64,000 nucleotides of DNA from Limnospira fusiformis SAG 85.79 (GCF_012516315.1 NZ_CP051185.1:6359695-6423694), one strand, 5' to 3'. Positions 9,600 through 18,513 are shown, counted from the stretch's first letter. Program-made: numbers and translations. The notes: generated by a model not told the origin, from the letters alone.

Positions 9600-10439
9600 A
9601 TGTTTATATGTCCGGTTTGTGGATATAAATATTTGCAAAAAATTCCGAGAAATTGTGAGGTTTGTAACTGGAATTTAGAGTTAACCGAAATTCATCCAGA
9701 ACAACTAGGTTGGGCGATAGAAACATGGAAAAACCTAGATAGTTTGCAGGGAAAACGCAAGAAAAAGCGAGTGACGGTAGCGGATTTGTTACCCAGAATA
9801 AATGCCATTGAGTCCGAACTGACAGCAGCGAAAATTGAGCGAGAGAATCTGAGAAATCAACTAGATTGGGTTCTCTATCATATCGAAACCATTAACCCTG
9901 AACAGGTGACAGAAACCCTGTCAAAAATGCGGATCTGGTTAGAAGATAATCAAGCCGAAAATCCCCCCATGTCTGAGGTGGGTATGGACTATACAGGATT
10001 AATGGAATTATTGGCAGCCGGAGAGTGGAAAACTGCTGATGAGTATACTTGGAAGATTATCTTATATCTGACCGGAAGGGAACAAATGGGATGGTTAAAT
10101 GTGGAAGATATTGATAATTTTCCCCTCACCGATTTACGGACAATTGATTATTTATGGGATTATTATAGTAGTGGATTGTTTGGGTTAACAATTCAACAGC
10201 AAATCTGGGAAACTGTAGAATCAGATTATAGTAAATTTTGCGATCGCATTGGATGGCGAGAGGGTAGTTGGAAATATTATGATGAACTAATCTTTAACCT
10301 AAACGCCCCCAAGGGACATTTACCAGTAATTCCTTGGCGGCGGCGGTCCTGCTACGGCGTAGGAATAGCCACCGCCTCCGAGATTTTATCGTCATTTATC
10401 GAGAGACTCTTAGCAGCCACCACTGACGGGAGGAATTAA
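9600..10439 (+). CDS. zinc-ribbon protein with GUN4-like domain
   Basis: A 279-aa protein. Cys4, Cys7, Cys19 and Cys22 form a CxxC-x11-CxxC zinc ribbon. Residues about 75-105 look helical/coiled. About 145-235 match the GUN4 fold (AAGEWKTADEYTWKIIL, then WREGSWKYY). GUN4 proteins bind porphyrins; the classical one stimulates Mg-chelatase, while many cyanobacterial multidomain GUN4 proteins have no assigned role. The last 33 residues look unlike GUN4 and are encoded by a palindromic G+C-rich element (10335-10376). The 3' end overlaps the convergent moaD-like gene by 30 bp. It is not the canonical Gun4 by architecture. Confidence 0.75.
   Translation: MFICPVCGYKYLQKIPRNCEVCNWNLELTEIHPEQLGWAIETWKNLDSLQGKRKKKRVTVADLLPRINAIESELTAAKIERENLRNQLDWVLYHIETINPEQVTETLSKMRIWLEDNQAENPPMSEVGMDYTGLMELLAAGEWKTADEYTWKIILYLTGREQMGWLNVEDIDNFPLTDLRTIDYLWDYYSSGLFGLTIQQQIWETVESDYSKFCDRIGWREGSWKYYDELIFNLNAPKGHLPVIPWRRRSCYGVGIATASEILSSFIERLLAATTDGRN
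10335..10376. repeat. palindromic element inside the 3' end of the GUN4-like gene
   Basis: A G+C-rich imperfect palindrome with arms TTGGCGGcGGCGG and CCaCCGCC flanking an inner CTAC-ggc-GTAG hairpin. It is in frame with the host ORF and encodes part of its unusual C-terminus. This resembles mobile palindromic repeats that insert into genes, but its wider distribution cannot be checked here. Confidence 0.45.
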
Positions 10440-10688
10440 AACCACCTCATCTCCGTCTTTTAGGTAGGTGTCTGGATTGACAAACTCCAGGTTAACCCCA
10501 AACCGGGTTAAATCCCGCCATTGTTGCAATTGGGGATATTCGCTAATCGCTACATCAAGGATATGAGATACAGGAGTTTCGGGTGCGAGTTGCAATACCA
10601 ACTCAGGGACTCCATAGGCTTCCTGAAAAGCCGCGAATAGTTTAACCGTCACTGTAACCGAGGGATGGGACATCAAATCTTCAATCAT
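10410..10688 (-). CDS. MoaD/ThiS-family sulfur carrier protein
   Basis: A 92-aa ubiquitin-fold protein resembling the molybdopterin synthase small subunit (VKLFAAFQEAYG, then LKDGDEVVLIPPVSGG). Met6 (10673) is an equally good start. MoaD carries a C-terminal Gly-Gly thiocarboxylate that donates sulfur for molybdopterin. Here the ORF ends Gly-Gly-Cys, so the di-glycine is not terminal unless the Cys is removed. Other carriers with residues beyond GG (for example QbsE) are trimmed by a JAMM-type protease; none is in this window. It overlaps convergently with the GUN4-like gene. It could be MoaD, ThiS or another carrier; MoaD is the closest look. Confidence 0.75.
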   Translation of the reverse strand: MIEDLMSHPSVTVTVKLFAAFQEAYGVPELVLQLAPETPVSHILDVAISEYPQLQQWRDLTRFGVNLEFVNPDTYLKDGDEVVLIPPVSGGC

Positions 10689-10797
10689 GAAAAACCCGTC
10701 AAAACCAAGCTATCAGGAGTTTACAGCCTTATTGATAAGCTGAGATTAGCATATTGATTGCAAATTTCTCAAGCAGATGATAATTGACCTACACATC

Positions 10798-10813
10798 ATA
10801 GATTATAATCTAT
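10798..10813. promoter_or_regulatory. perfect palindrome upstream of ndhF3, candidate operator
   Basis: The 16-bp sequence ATAGATTATAATCTAT is a perfect palindrome 77 bp before the ndhF3 start codon. Inducible CO2-uptake operons are known to be controlled by LysR-type regulators (NdhR/CcmR, CmpR), which bind dyad-symmetric AT-rich sites. The sequence does not exactly fit a published consensus I can recall, so operator function is inferred. Confidence 0.45.
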
Positions 10814-10889
10814 AGCAAATCTAAAGAGAAAATAAAATCTCCCTTATAGTGGAGAACGGATTTTAGCAATTTATCCCAATCTTTCAGTT

Positions 10890-12725
10890 ATGACTGAATT
10901 TTTCCTGCAAAACATTTGGTGGATTCCCTGCTATCCCTTTTTGGGGACGCTACTATCAATTCCCTGGTCTCCGGGAATTATCCGCAAAACTGGACCGAGA
11001 CCCGCAGGATATATAAATATCCTGATGACCCTGATGGCTTTTGTACATGGCTTAATCGCCTTGGGCGGAATGTGGGGTCAACCTGGCTATGAGATGGTTA
11101 TTCCCTGGCTACAGGTGGCGGATCTGGATTTTTCGATTCCCTTAGAAGTCTCAGTCACAACTATCGGCGCTACTTTGGTAATTACTGGGCTGAATTTCCT
11201 AGCCCAAGTTTACGCTGTCGGCTATCTGGAAATGGATTGGGGTTGGGCGAGGTTTTATTGTCTAATGGCATTATTTGAAGCCGGACTCGCCACCCTGGTA
11301 TTGTGCAATTCCCTGTTTTTCAGTTATATCATTTTGGAAATTCTCACTCTGGGAACTTATCTATTGGTGGGTTTCTGGTTTAATCAGTCCCTAGTGGTAA
11401 CTGGGGCGCGAGATGCGTTTCTGACTAAACGGGTGGGGGATTTATTCCTGTTGATGGGGGTGGTTTCCCTGTATCCCATGGCGGGAACTTGGAATTTTTC
11501 CGAATTAGCAACATGGGCGGAAACTGCAACGGTTAACCCTACTGTTGCGACTCTGTTAGGGTTGGCTTTGTTGGCGGGTCCTTTGGGTAAGTGCGCCCAG
11601 TTTCCTCTGCATTTATGGCTTGATGAAGCTATGGAAGGCCCCCTTCCTAGTACCATCCTACGAAATGCGGTAGTTGTCTGTTGCGGGGCTTGGGTATTAA
11701 TTAAGGTGTTTCCGGTGATTTCCCTGTCTCCGGTGGCGGTGTCTGTAGCAGTGTTTATCGGTTTGGCTACCGCTGTGGGTGCAAGTGCGATCGCTATTGC
11801 TCAAATTGATGTCAAACGGGCGATTTCCTATTCGGTTAGTTCCTATATGGGGATAACTTTTATTGCTGTAGTCAATGGACAAACTCAGGCGGCGTTATTA
11901 CTCCTGTTGACCTACTCCATGGCTATGGCATTATTAGTCATGACCAGCGGCGGAATTATCCTCAATAATATTACCCAAGATTTGACTCAATATGGGGGGC
12001 TGTGGTCGCGCCGCCCCATTTCGGGTATTTGTTTTATTGTCGGGATTATCGCTTTGGTCGCCGTGCCGCCTTTTGGTGGCTTTTGGACGATGTTGGAGTT
12101 GACACAAAATCTGTGGATAAGTCAACCGGCGATCGCCATTACCCTATTGGTAATCAACGCTTTAACTGCTTTTAGTCTCACCCGTGAGTTGGGCTTGATT
12201 TTTGCGGGACCTCCTAAACAGATGACTATTAGATCACCGGAGGGACTCTGGGCTTTAGTGCTACCGATGACCGTTTTAATGGGTTTGTGTCTACATATTC
12301 CCCTGTTGTTGAAGGCTTGGGGAGTCCTACCCAGTTGGGAAAATATTAACCTAACTATAGCCACATTACTCGTGGCTTCTAGTGCGATCGGTGGTGGACT
12401 AGCTACCTGGATTTATGTATTTAACGGCATTGAGAAACCCGTTAAATTATGGTCTCCATCAGTTCAGGACTTTTTCGCCTACGATTTCTATACCGCTAAA
12501 CTGTATCGATTGACCATCATTTCCGCTGTCGCCCTCATCTCCAAAATTATTGATTGGATAGATAGATTTATTGTCGATGGCTTCGTGAATTTAGTCGGTC
12601 TAGCCACAGTCTTTAGTGGACAAAGCCTCAAATATAACGTTTCGGGACAAACTCAATTTTATGCCCTCACTATTGTGATAGGCATTACTCTCCTGTTAAG
12701 TTTGTTATCCCTTGGTTTGTTCTAA
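10890..12725 (+). CDS. ndhF3: NDH-1 CO2-uptake subunit NdhF3 (NuoL/5-like)
   Basis: A 611-aa polytopic membrane protein of the NuoL/NdhF antiporter-like family, with about 14-16 hydrophobic segments and conserved charged transmembrane motifs (LEILTLGTYLLVG, GPLGKCAQFPLHLWLDEAMEGP, and Lys in DVKRAISYS). It is shorter than respiratory NdhF1 and is followed directly by ndhD and a CO2-hydration gene, as in specialised NDH-1MS/MS' complexes. It would sit in the thylakoid membrane and pump protons to drive CO2-to-bicarbonate conversion. F3 rather than F4 is chosen because the hydration protein downstream looks more like CupA. Confidence 0.88.
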   Translation: MTEFFLQNIWWIPCYPFLGTLLSIPWSPGIIRKTGPRPAGYINILMTLMAFVHGLIALGGMWGQPGYEMVIPWLQVADLDFSIPLEVSVTTIGATLVITGLNFLAQVYAVGYLEMDWGWARFYCLMALFEAGLATLVLCNSLFFSYIILEILTLGTYLLVGFWFNQSLVVTGARDAFLTKRVGDLFLLMGVVSLYPMAGTWNFSELATWAETATVNPTVATLLGLALLAGPLGKCAQFPLHLWLDEAMEGPLPSTILRNAVVVCCGAWVLIKVFPVISLSPVAVSVAVFIGLATAVGASAIAIAQIDVKRAISYSVSSYMGITFIAVVNGQTQAALLLLLTYSMAMALLVMTSGGIILNNITQDLTQYGGLWSRRPISGICFIVGIIALVAVPPFGGFWTMLELTQNLWISQPAIAITLLVINALTAFSLTRELGLIFAGPPKQMTIRSPEGLWALVLPMTVLMGLCLHIPLLLKAWGVLPSWENINLTIATLLVASSAIGGGLATWIYVFNGIEKPVKLWSPSVQDFFAYDFYTAKLYRLTIISAVALISKIIDWIDRFIVDGFVNLVGLATVFSGQSLKYNVSGQTQFYALTIVIGITLLLSLLSLGLF

Positions 12726-12746
12726 CTCCCTCAAAAATGCTCAATC

Positions 12747-14258
12747 ATGCTTAGTTTGTTAATTGCAATTCCCCTAGTTGGTAGCCTGTTAATCGGCTTG
12801 CTACCCTCTTCCTTTACCTCCCAACGGATTCGCTCGATCGCCCTAGCTTTCATGGCAGTAACCGGGCTGTTGACCCTGAAATTAACCCTAGATTTCGACC
12901 TAGATAATCCCGGTTTTCAGTGGGAAGAATATCTGCCCTGGATTCCCCAATTAGGGTTATCCTATAGTTTGGCAATGGATGGCTTATCTTTACCTCTGGT
13001 AGGGTTAAGCGCCATTTTGACCCCTATGGCGATCGCCAGTAGTCGCCCCGACATGAATCGCCCCCGTCTTTACTACTCCATGATTTTGTTAGTAAATGCG
13101 GCGATCGCTGGTGCTTTTCTCTCCCAAAATCTCCTGCTGTTTGTGCTGTTTTATGAATTGGAACTCATCCCCATTTATCTATTAATTAGCATTTGGGGCG
13201 GCGAAAAACGCGGCTATGCAGCGATGAAGTTCCTCATTTATACCGCCATCTCAGGAATTTTAATTTTGGCAGGTTTCCTAGGGATAGCTTGGTTAAGTGG
13301 GTCAGGAAGTTTTGATTTTAATGCCATTAATACTCAGAATTTATCATCAATTAGCCAACTGCTTTTGATGACCATTCTCCTAATTGGATTTGGGATTAAA
13401 ATCCCTCTAGTCCCCCTCCATACCTGGCTACCTGATGCTTATGTAGAATCTTCCGCCCCCGTCACCATTTTACTGGGAGGTCTATTAGCAAAACTGGGAA
13501 CCTATGGATTAATTAGATTTGGCTTACAACTATTCCCAGAAACCTGGCAAATCATCGCCCCCGGATTATCCATTGTCGCCGTCTTTAGCGTCATGTATGG
13601 GGCTTTAACCGCTATTTCCCAACAAGATATCAAGCGCATGGTTGCCTATAGTTCCATCGGTCACATGGGTTATATTATTGTCGCTATGGCTGCGGGAACT
13701 GAAGTTAGTCTGATTGGCGCTATTTCCCAAATGGTCGCCCATGGGTTGATTTTAGCTATTCTATTCCACTTAGTTGGCATAGTTGAAGTCAAAGTGGGAA
13801 CTAGGGATTTAAAACTCTTAAATGGCTTAATGAACCCCCTTCGTGGTCTACCTCTCACCAGCGCCTTATTAATTATGGCAGGAATGGCGAGTGCGGGTAT
13901 TCCTGGCTTGGTGGGATTTGTGGCAGAATTTCTGGTTTTTCAAGGAACTTTTGCCGTTTTCCCCATTCAGAGTTTACTCTGTATTATTGCCTCTGGTTTA
14001 ACCGCTGTTTATTTTGTCATTTTGCTGAACCGCACTTGTTTTGGTAAGCTAGACAATGAGTTAGCCTATTATCCCCAAGTTTCCTTTTCTGAACAAGCAC
14101 CAGCTTTGATTTTAGCCCTGTTAATTCTGTTCCTAGGCGTGCAACCTAGTTGGTTATTACGCTGGTGTGAACCTACAGCCAAACAAATGGCGATCGAGTT
14201 AAGTATTCATCCCGTGCAACAGGTAGCAATTCAACCCGAAAATCCTTCGAGTTTATGA
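12747..14258 (+). CDS. ndhD3: NDH-1 CO2-uptake subunit NdhD3 (NuoM/4-like)
   Basis: A 503-aa polytopic membrane protein of the NuoM/NdhD family with about 14 hydrophobic segments. Typical motifs are FYELELIPIYLLI (with the essential Glu), PLHTWLPDAYVESSAPVTILL, and Lys in DIKRMVAYSSIGHMGYI. It starts 21 bp after ndhF3 and ends 29 bp before cupA, so the three genes should be co-transcribed. It forms the distal membrane arm of the low-CO2 NDH-1 complex with NdhF3. Assignment as D3 rather than D4 rests on the operon partners. Confidence 0.88.
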   Translation: MLSLLIAIPLVGSLLIGLLPSSFTSQRIRSIALAFMAVTGLLTLKLTLDFDLDNPGFQWEEYLPWIPQLGLSYSLAMDGLSLPLVGLSAILTPMAIASSRPDMNRPRLYYSMILLVNAAIAGAFLSQNLLLFVLFYELELIPIYLLISIWGGEKRGYAAMKFLIYTAISGILILAGFLGIAWLSGSGSFDFNAINTQNLSSISQLLLMTILLIGFGIKIPLVPLHTWLPDAYVESSAPVTILLGGLLAKLGTYGLIRFGLQLFPETWQIIAPGLSIVAVFSVMYGALTAISQQDIKRMVAYSSIGHMGYIIVAMAAGTEVSLIGAISQMVAHGLILAILFHLVGIVEVKVGTRDLKLLNGLMNPLRGLPLTSALLIMAGMASAGIPGLVGFVAEFLVFQGTFAVFPIQSLLCIIASGLTAVYFVILLNRTCFGKLDNELAYYPQVSFSEQAPALILALLILFLGVQPSWLLRWCEPTAKQMAIELSIHPVQQVAIQPENPSSL

Positions 14259-14287
14259 TGTTTTCCCCGCAGTTCACTTAATTACTG

Positions 14288-15598
14288 TTGATTATGACAA
14301 CCAGTTTCATGCAAGCAGAAAAAACCCCCACTAAATTACCGCCCTCTCAACATGAGTTTGCGGAGATTATTCATCGCTTAGAGGCGGGAGGCGCTATGCT
14401 ACCCGATACACCCGAAAATTTGATGCAAATTATCGGCATTTATAAGGCTTATGCCGTCCCTATGGATTTCTATTGGCGCGATTTGTTGTATATTGCTGAA
14501 CGGGTGTTCCTCAATCCGTTGCCGTTTTTTAAATACTTTTTACCCCAGGAATATTTAGACCTGCATAACCATTATGCCGGGGATGATGCCGATTTAAGGA
14601 TTTGGCGCGGAGAAGCGATCGCTCACCCGGAATTATTGGCATTTATGCAGAAAGGGGAAACCCGAAAAATGCCCAAACTCCTCCATCATTTATGGCACGA
14701 TCGCGTTAATATGGAGTTCGCCGAAGCCTGTATGCAAGCCATGTTTTGGCATCGAGAAATGGGCGGCAGATTTGACAGTTATTTAGACACAGACGAATAT
14801 AAAGCCAATGCTGACCGCGCTATCCGCGCTTATTTCCGCAAAAATCCGGTCATGCTGGGTTTATATAAACTGTTCCCCGATATGTTCTTAGAACAGGTCA
14901 GGCAACTTTCCTATTATAGCAATTTAGGGCTATTTTGGGAAGTTATGGCTCCCGTATTTTTTGAAATGAGCGATCGCTATGATGAGGGGACAATGACCAC
15001 CGTACCCGAGGCGATGAATTTCCTGGTTAATGGCATTTTTGCGATCGCAGGTCGCCCTATTTATCATCATGTTTATATTGATGGCGAATGTTATGAAATC
15101 GTCCCCAAATCCAAGGGTTTTATGTGGCTCTATGAAGCCGCCTTACCCTATGTAGAAGCCGTTTTTTATCGCACCGCACCTTTCCGGGGTACTAAGTCCT
15201 ACAACGCCCAAGCTAAAGAAGTTCCTGATGACCAGAAGGATTTTCATTATGGTATTCTTTACGCCGATATTTTCCCAGTTGGTACCGCTGGAATACCACC
15301 GACTTTATTAATGCAGGATATGTATCACTTCTTACCCCCCTACTTGGTGGATTATTACCAGAAATATTGCCGAGGTGAGGATGATATGTTGATTCAGTTG
15401 GCTAACACTTTTCAGCGTTCCATGTATTGCGTCACATCAGCCGTTATTCAGGCTCTAAGGACTGCTTTACTATATCCCCTTGATGACCCCAACCCCCGCC
15501 ACCTAGAAGCCAACAGAGCCTTTTTTGAGGCGCAAATGGATCGATTTAAACGCCCCGAAGCACGGTTAAGGAATATTCAAACTCCCAATTACCGTTAA
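14288..15598 (+). CDS. cupA: CO2 hydration protein CupA (ChpY)
   Basis: A 436-aa soluble protein of the CupA/CupB family, which caps the NdhD/NdhF arm and converts CO2 to bicarbonate in a carbonic-anhydrase-like vectorial reaction. The sequence is strongly cyanobacterial CupA-like (LPPSQHEFAEIIHRLEAGG, GIYKAYAVPMDFYWRDLLY, and His/Arg-rich DLHNHYAGDDADLRIWRGEA). The ATG at 14294 (MTTSFMQ) is an alternative start two codons in. The usual fourth gene of the inducible operon, cupS (fasciclin-like), is not downstream; a repeat array and convergent genes follow instead. CupB is the alternative identity. Confidence 0.85.
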   Translation: MIMTTSFMQAEKTPTKLPPSQHEFAEIIHRLEAGGAMLPDTPENLMQIIGIYKAYAVPMDFYWRDLLYIAERVFLNPLPFFKYFLPQEYLDLHNHYAGDDADLRIWRGEAIAHPELLAFMQKGETRKMPKLLHHLWHDRVNMEFAEACMQAMFWHREMGGRFDSYLDTDEYKANADRAIRAYFRKNPVMLGLYKLFPDMFLEQVRQLSYYSNLGLFWEVMAPVFFEMSDRYDEGTMTTVPEAMNFLVNGIFAIAGRPIYHHVYIDGECYEIVPKSKGFMWLYEAALPYVEAVFYRTAPFRGTKSYNAQAKEVPDDQKDFHYGILYADIFPVGTAGIPPTLLMQDMYHFLPPYLVDYYQKYCRGEDDMLIQLANTFQRSMYCVTSAVIQALRTALLYPLDDPNPRHLEANRAFFEAQMDRFKRPEARLRNIQTPNYR

Positions 15599-15634
15599 GC
15601 TAAATTCCCCGTAGGGTGCGTCATACCCAGGCTA

Positions 15635-16050
15635 TAGAAATCCCAACCCGATAATTTGGGGATGACGCACCATAGAGGTTATATGAATCCCAACCCGATA
15701 ATTTGGGGATGACGCACCATAGAGGCTATAGAAATCCCAACCCGATAATTTGGGGATGACGCACCATAGAGGTTATATGAATCCCAACCCGATAATTTGG
15801 GGATGACGCACCATAGAGGTTATATGAATCCCAACCCGATAATTTGGGGATGACGCACCATAGAGGTTATAGAAATCCCAACCCGATAATTTGGGGATGA
15901 CGCACCATAGAGGTTATAGAAATCCCAACCCGATAATTTAGGGATGACCCACCATAGAGGCTATATGAATCCCAACCCGATAATTTGGGGATGACGCACC
16001 ATAGAGGTTATATGAATCCCAACCCGATAATTTGGGGATGACCCACCATG
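15635..16050. repeat. 47-bp tandem array, nine hairpin-bearing copies
   Basis: Nine direct copies begin with TCCCAACCCG at 15641, 15688, 15735, 15782, 15829, 15876, 15923, 15970 and 16017, an exact 47-bp period. Each carries an inverted repeat ATCCCAA / TTGGGGAT. Neighbouring units differ in a short linker that switches between gaggttatatgaa and gaggctatagaaa types. The array fills the space between the convergent cupA and uspA-like genes and has no spacers, so it is not a CRISPR. It may act as a bidirectional terminator or be an expanding minisatellite. Confidence 0.9.
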
Positions 16051-16092
16051 GAAGCCCTAGCGCAGCATTACCGAGGGGTGGTAGATATGGTA

Positions 16093-16524
16093 TTAGGTTT
16101 CATGAAGTAATAAAACCGCACATTCAGCCAACCTAGCGACTTGTTCTGCGACCGACCCCATTAACACCCGTTTAACGCCAGTATAGCCGTGGGTAGGCAT
16201 AACAATTAACTCTATGTTTTGAGCTTTAGCATAATCGACAATTTCATGGCTAGGCGTACCAATTAAAACCGTGACCTTTGCGCCATCAAATCCTCTTTTA
16301 ATCAACTCATTGTTCAAAGCGTCTTCTGCGTGTTGTTGTCGAGACTGAGGACTAACTGATTGCCACATAGAGCCAGGTTCTGCGGGGTGTAATTTAGGCA
16401 AAATATGGATAACATGGAGTTGAGATATATGGGGGACAAACTCTCGGGCTGGGGATAAAGCGGCAAAAGAAAGTTCAGAGAAATCGATAGGGACTAATAC
16501 CGCATTTTTATTAAACCAACTCAT
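16093..16524 (-). CDS. universal stress protein, UspA family
   Basis: A 143-aa single Usp domain. The N-terminal beta strand (VLVPIDFSE) and the C-terminal nucleotide loop are visible: PTHG, nine residues, then GS. This matches the ATP-binding G-2x-G-9x-GS motif except that the first Gly is Pro. Usp proteins act in stress tolerance and nucleotide sensing. The gene starts 6 bp after the stop of the upstream BrkB-like membrane protein gene, so the two form an operon and may share a stress role. Confidence 0.9.
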   Translation of the reverse strand: MSWFNKNAVLVPIDFSELSFAALSPAREFVPHISQLHVIHILPKLHPAEPGSMWQSVSPQSRQQHAEDALNNELIKRGFDGAKVTVLIGTPSHEIVDYAKAQNIELIVMPTHGYTGVKRVLMGSVAEQVARLAECAVLLLHET

Positions 16525-16530
16525 CAGTTA

Positions 16531-17802
16531 CTATCCTTTACTATCCTCTTGTGTTTTTCTACGACGAATTTCATCTCCTACTGTGGAATTTAATTGCGCC
16601 CCCAGAAGCACTACTAGGGAACTAATATTTAACCATAACAGCAGAACAATAAAAGTGCCGAGCGCACCATAGAGAACATTATAATACTCAGACTGGTAAA
16701 CATACCAGCGAAATAAATTAGAGATTAAAGCCCAAAAAATCGCGGCCAGAATTGAGCCAGGAATTAAGGGAGTTTTAGGCTTTCGGTAACTAGGGCCATA
16801 GCGATATATCAGAGCAAAGTTAGTGGAGACAATGCCGAGGGTAATTGGCCATTGTAGACGATTCCAAGTATCCAATAATGTTGATTGAAGCAAACAATCT
16901 TGGACAGGTTCTTGAGCTAAACACATATCAATTTTATCGAGGGGACAATTACCCACTGTTTCTAAGATGCAACTTTTGCGGGCAAGAATTTCCACCAAAA
17001 AATCACTAATAAAGACCGCCCCTGATGCCATAATCAACAGCAATAATGTACCCAAAGTCAAAGCGATCGCAATTAATTTTGACTTCCAAACAGGTCTAAT
17101 TTTGTCTGGTGGCACTTGATGAATTCTATTAAGGGCTTCCATCGCGGAACTAATCACCCCAGAAAACAGCCAAATAGAAATAATAAAACTAAACGAAAAT
17201 AGTCTAGGGCTAAGACTTCTTCCCGATTGGCTCATAGTTGCCCCAATCAATTTTTGCACTTGTTCTGGTACGACTTCCCCTAACAAATTCGCCATTTCCA
17301 ATAGGGTTGATTGTAGAGATGGATTGGAACTAATAGCGGCTAACAGAGCAAAAAGAGCGGGAACCAGTGCTAAGGTAGAGTGATAAGCCATTTCGGCAGA
17401 CAAACCGTATAACCGTTGTTGAACAGTACGAACTCCTAAACTATGAATAGTCTGCCAATTGAGGTAGGTAAAGAATAGAACAAAATCCACCACGCGCTTT
17501 TTGATTTGACGACCTAGCCACCATAGGCATTTGAAAAGGATAATCAGCAGATCGGCGGTTTTGGCTGCTACCCACTCAAACCCCAGATACCATGCTTTAC
17601 GGTTGAGTATCCATAGGGTTTTCAATCCCTGTAGCAGGGTTAACAGCAGCTTCCATAGCAGGTGTAGGATGATTAATAACAGGTTAACTACCATTTCAGC
17701 AGCACAGTCTATTATCTGGTTGAAACTTGGCAGCTTGAACCGACAGTGCAATATTGCCCTATTTAGGTGATATAAAAATTGGCAGGGCAATGCGAGTAGC
17801 AT
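16531..17802 (-). CDS. YihY/BrkB family inner-membrane protein
   Basis: A 423-aa membrane protein. The YihY/BrkB core begins near residue 120 with the typical MAYHSTLALVPALFALLAA segment and ends with GALGTFIVLLLWLNISSLVVLLGAQLN, with about six hydrophobic spans. The first 100 residues contain two extra hydrophobic stretches and are longer than in most family members, so the true start may be internal. The C-terminus is short and charged. Family function is uncertain; the old annotation as ribonuclease BN is incorrect for this family. It is the first gene of an operon with the Usp gene. Confidence 0.85.
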   Translation of the reverse strand: MLLALPCQFLYHLNRAILHCRFKLPSFNQIIDCAAEMVVNLLLIILHLLWKLLLTLLQGLKTLWILNRKAWYLGFEWVAAKTADLLIILFKCLWWLGRQIKKRVVDFVLFFTYLNWQTIHSLGVRTVQQRLYGLSAEMAYHSTLALVPALFALLAAISSNPSLQSTLLEMANLLGEVVPEQVQKLIGATMSQSGRSLSPRLFSFSFIISIWLFSGVISSAMEALNRIHQVPPDKIRPVWKSKLIAIALTLGTLLLLIMASGAVFISDFLVEILARKSCILETVGNCPLDKIDMCLAQEPVQDCLLQSTLLDTWNRLQWPITLGIVSTNFALIYRYGPSYRKPKTPLIPGSILAAIFWALISNLFRWYVYQSEYYNVLYGALGTFIVLLLWLNISSLVVLLGAQLNSTVGDEIRRRKTQEDSKG

Positions 17803-17949
17803 TTTGCGGGTTGGGGGAGATTTAATCAGGGCTACTTTATAGTATGACCTGTTGTGGAAGGTTTAACACAGAAACAGGGTGTTACTGATGGTTTAAACTT
17901 CCCCAGGGATTCAATGTTTCCGGTTGCTTATGGATTTTTAGGTTGAGTT

Positions 17950-18429
17950 ATGAACCAGGATATTAGACAATGGTTGGATGAAATTAAGCGATTGCAAGAG
18001 CAGTTAGGACAACTGCGATCCGATCGCGATCAGGCTTTAGCTAGTGCCGACCAGTGGCGAGAGCGTTATAATACGGAAGCCCAGCAGCGCCGAGAAGAGG
18101 TGCGCCGCCATCAAGATGCGATCGCTCAACTGCGCCAAGAACTTGAACAACTACAGAATAAATTTGGTATTGCTAAAAATGAGATTCTGACGCGAGTACA
18201 AACCGAGCGGGAGGTTGAGAGCTTGGAAACCGTGGAGGAGTTGAAAAATAAGATTGTCCAGATTACCCTAGAACGCGATCGCGCTAGGGAACAGGTCTAC
18301 CAAATAACGGCAGCCTTAGAGAAAGAGAAAGCCGATCACCTAGAAACCCGCAACAGTCTCACTACCGCTTTAGGGGACACCATGGACCTGCTCACCAAGG
18401 CTCAAAATGCCGGAAAGTCCAATAGTTAA
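17950..18429 (+). CDS. conserved coiled-coil protein of unknown function
   Basis: A 159-aa soluble protein that is almost entirely a predicted coiled coil: heptad-like Leu/Ile spacing with Glu, Gln and Arg richness from about residue 8 to 140, with no signal peptide or membrane segment. Similar short coiled-coil proteins are widespread in cyanobacteria but I know of no assigned role. The ATG is well placed, and the gene is divergent from the BrkB-Usp operon and convergent with thrC. Confidence 0.75.
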   Translation: MNQDIRQWLDEIKRLQEQLGQLRSDRDQALASADQWRERYNTEAQQRREEVRRHQDAIAQLRQELEQLQNKFGIAKNEILTRVQTEREVESLETVEELKNKIVQITLERDRAREQVYQITAALEKEKADHLETRNSLTTALGDTMDLLTKAQNAGKSNS

Positions 18430-18469
18430 TAGTCCGGTATGGGAAACTCGGCGCTACAGGAGGGCTACA

Positions 18470-18508
18470 GGAGGGGGGGGTGGCACTGGAGTTGAGCAAC
18501 CCCCTCCC
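18470..18508. terminator. hairpin between two convergent genes
   Basis: A G run (GGAGGGGGGGGT) and a C run (ACCCCCTCC) form a strong stem between the coiled-coil gene (+, ends 18429) and thrC (-, ends 18514). It is a likely bidirectional terminator, though neither side has a long T run. Confidence 0.55.
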
Positions 18509-18513
18509 ATTGG

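Noticed and set aside
15635..16050. The 47-bp array as a CRISPR
   Set aside because: There are no spacers between units and no cas genes; only two short linker variants are present.
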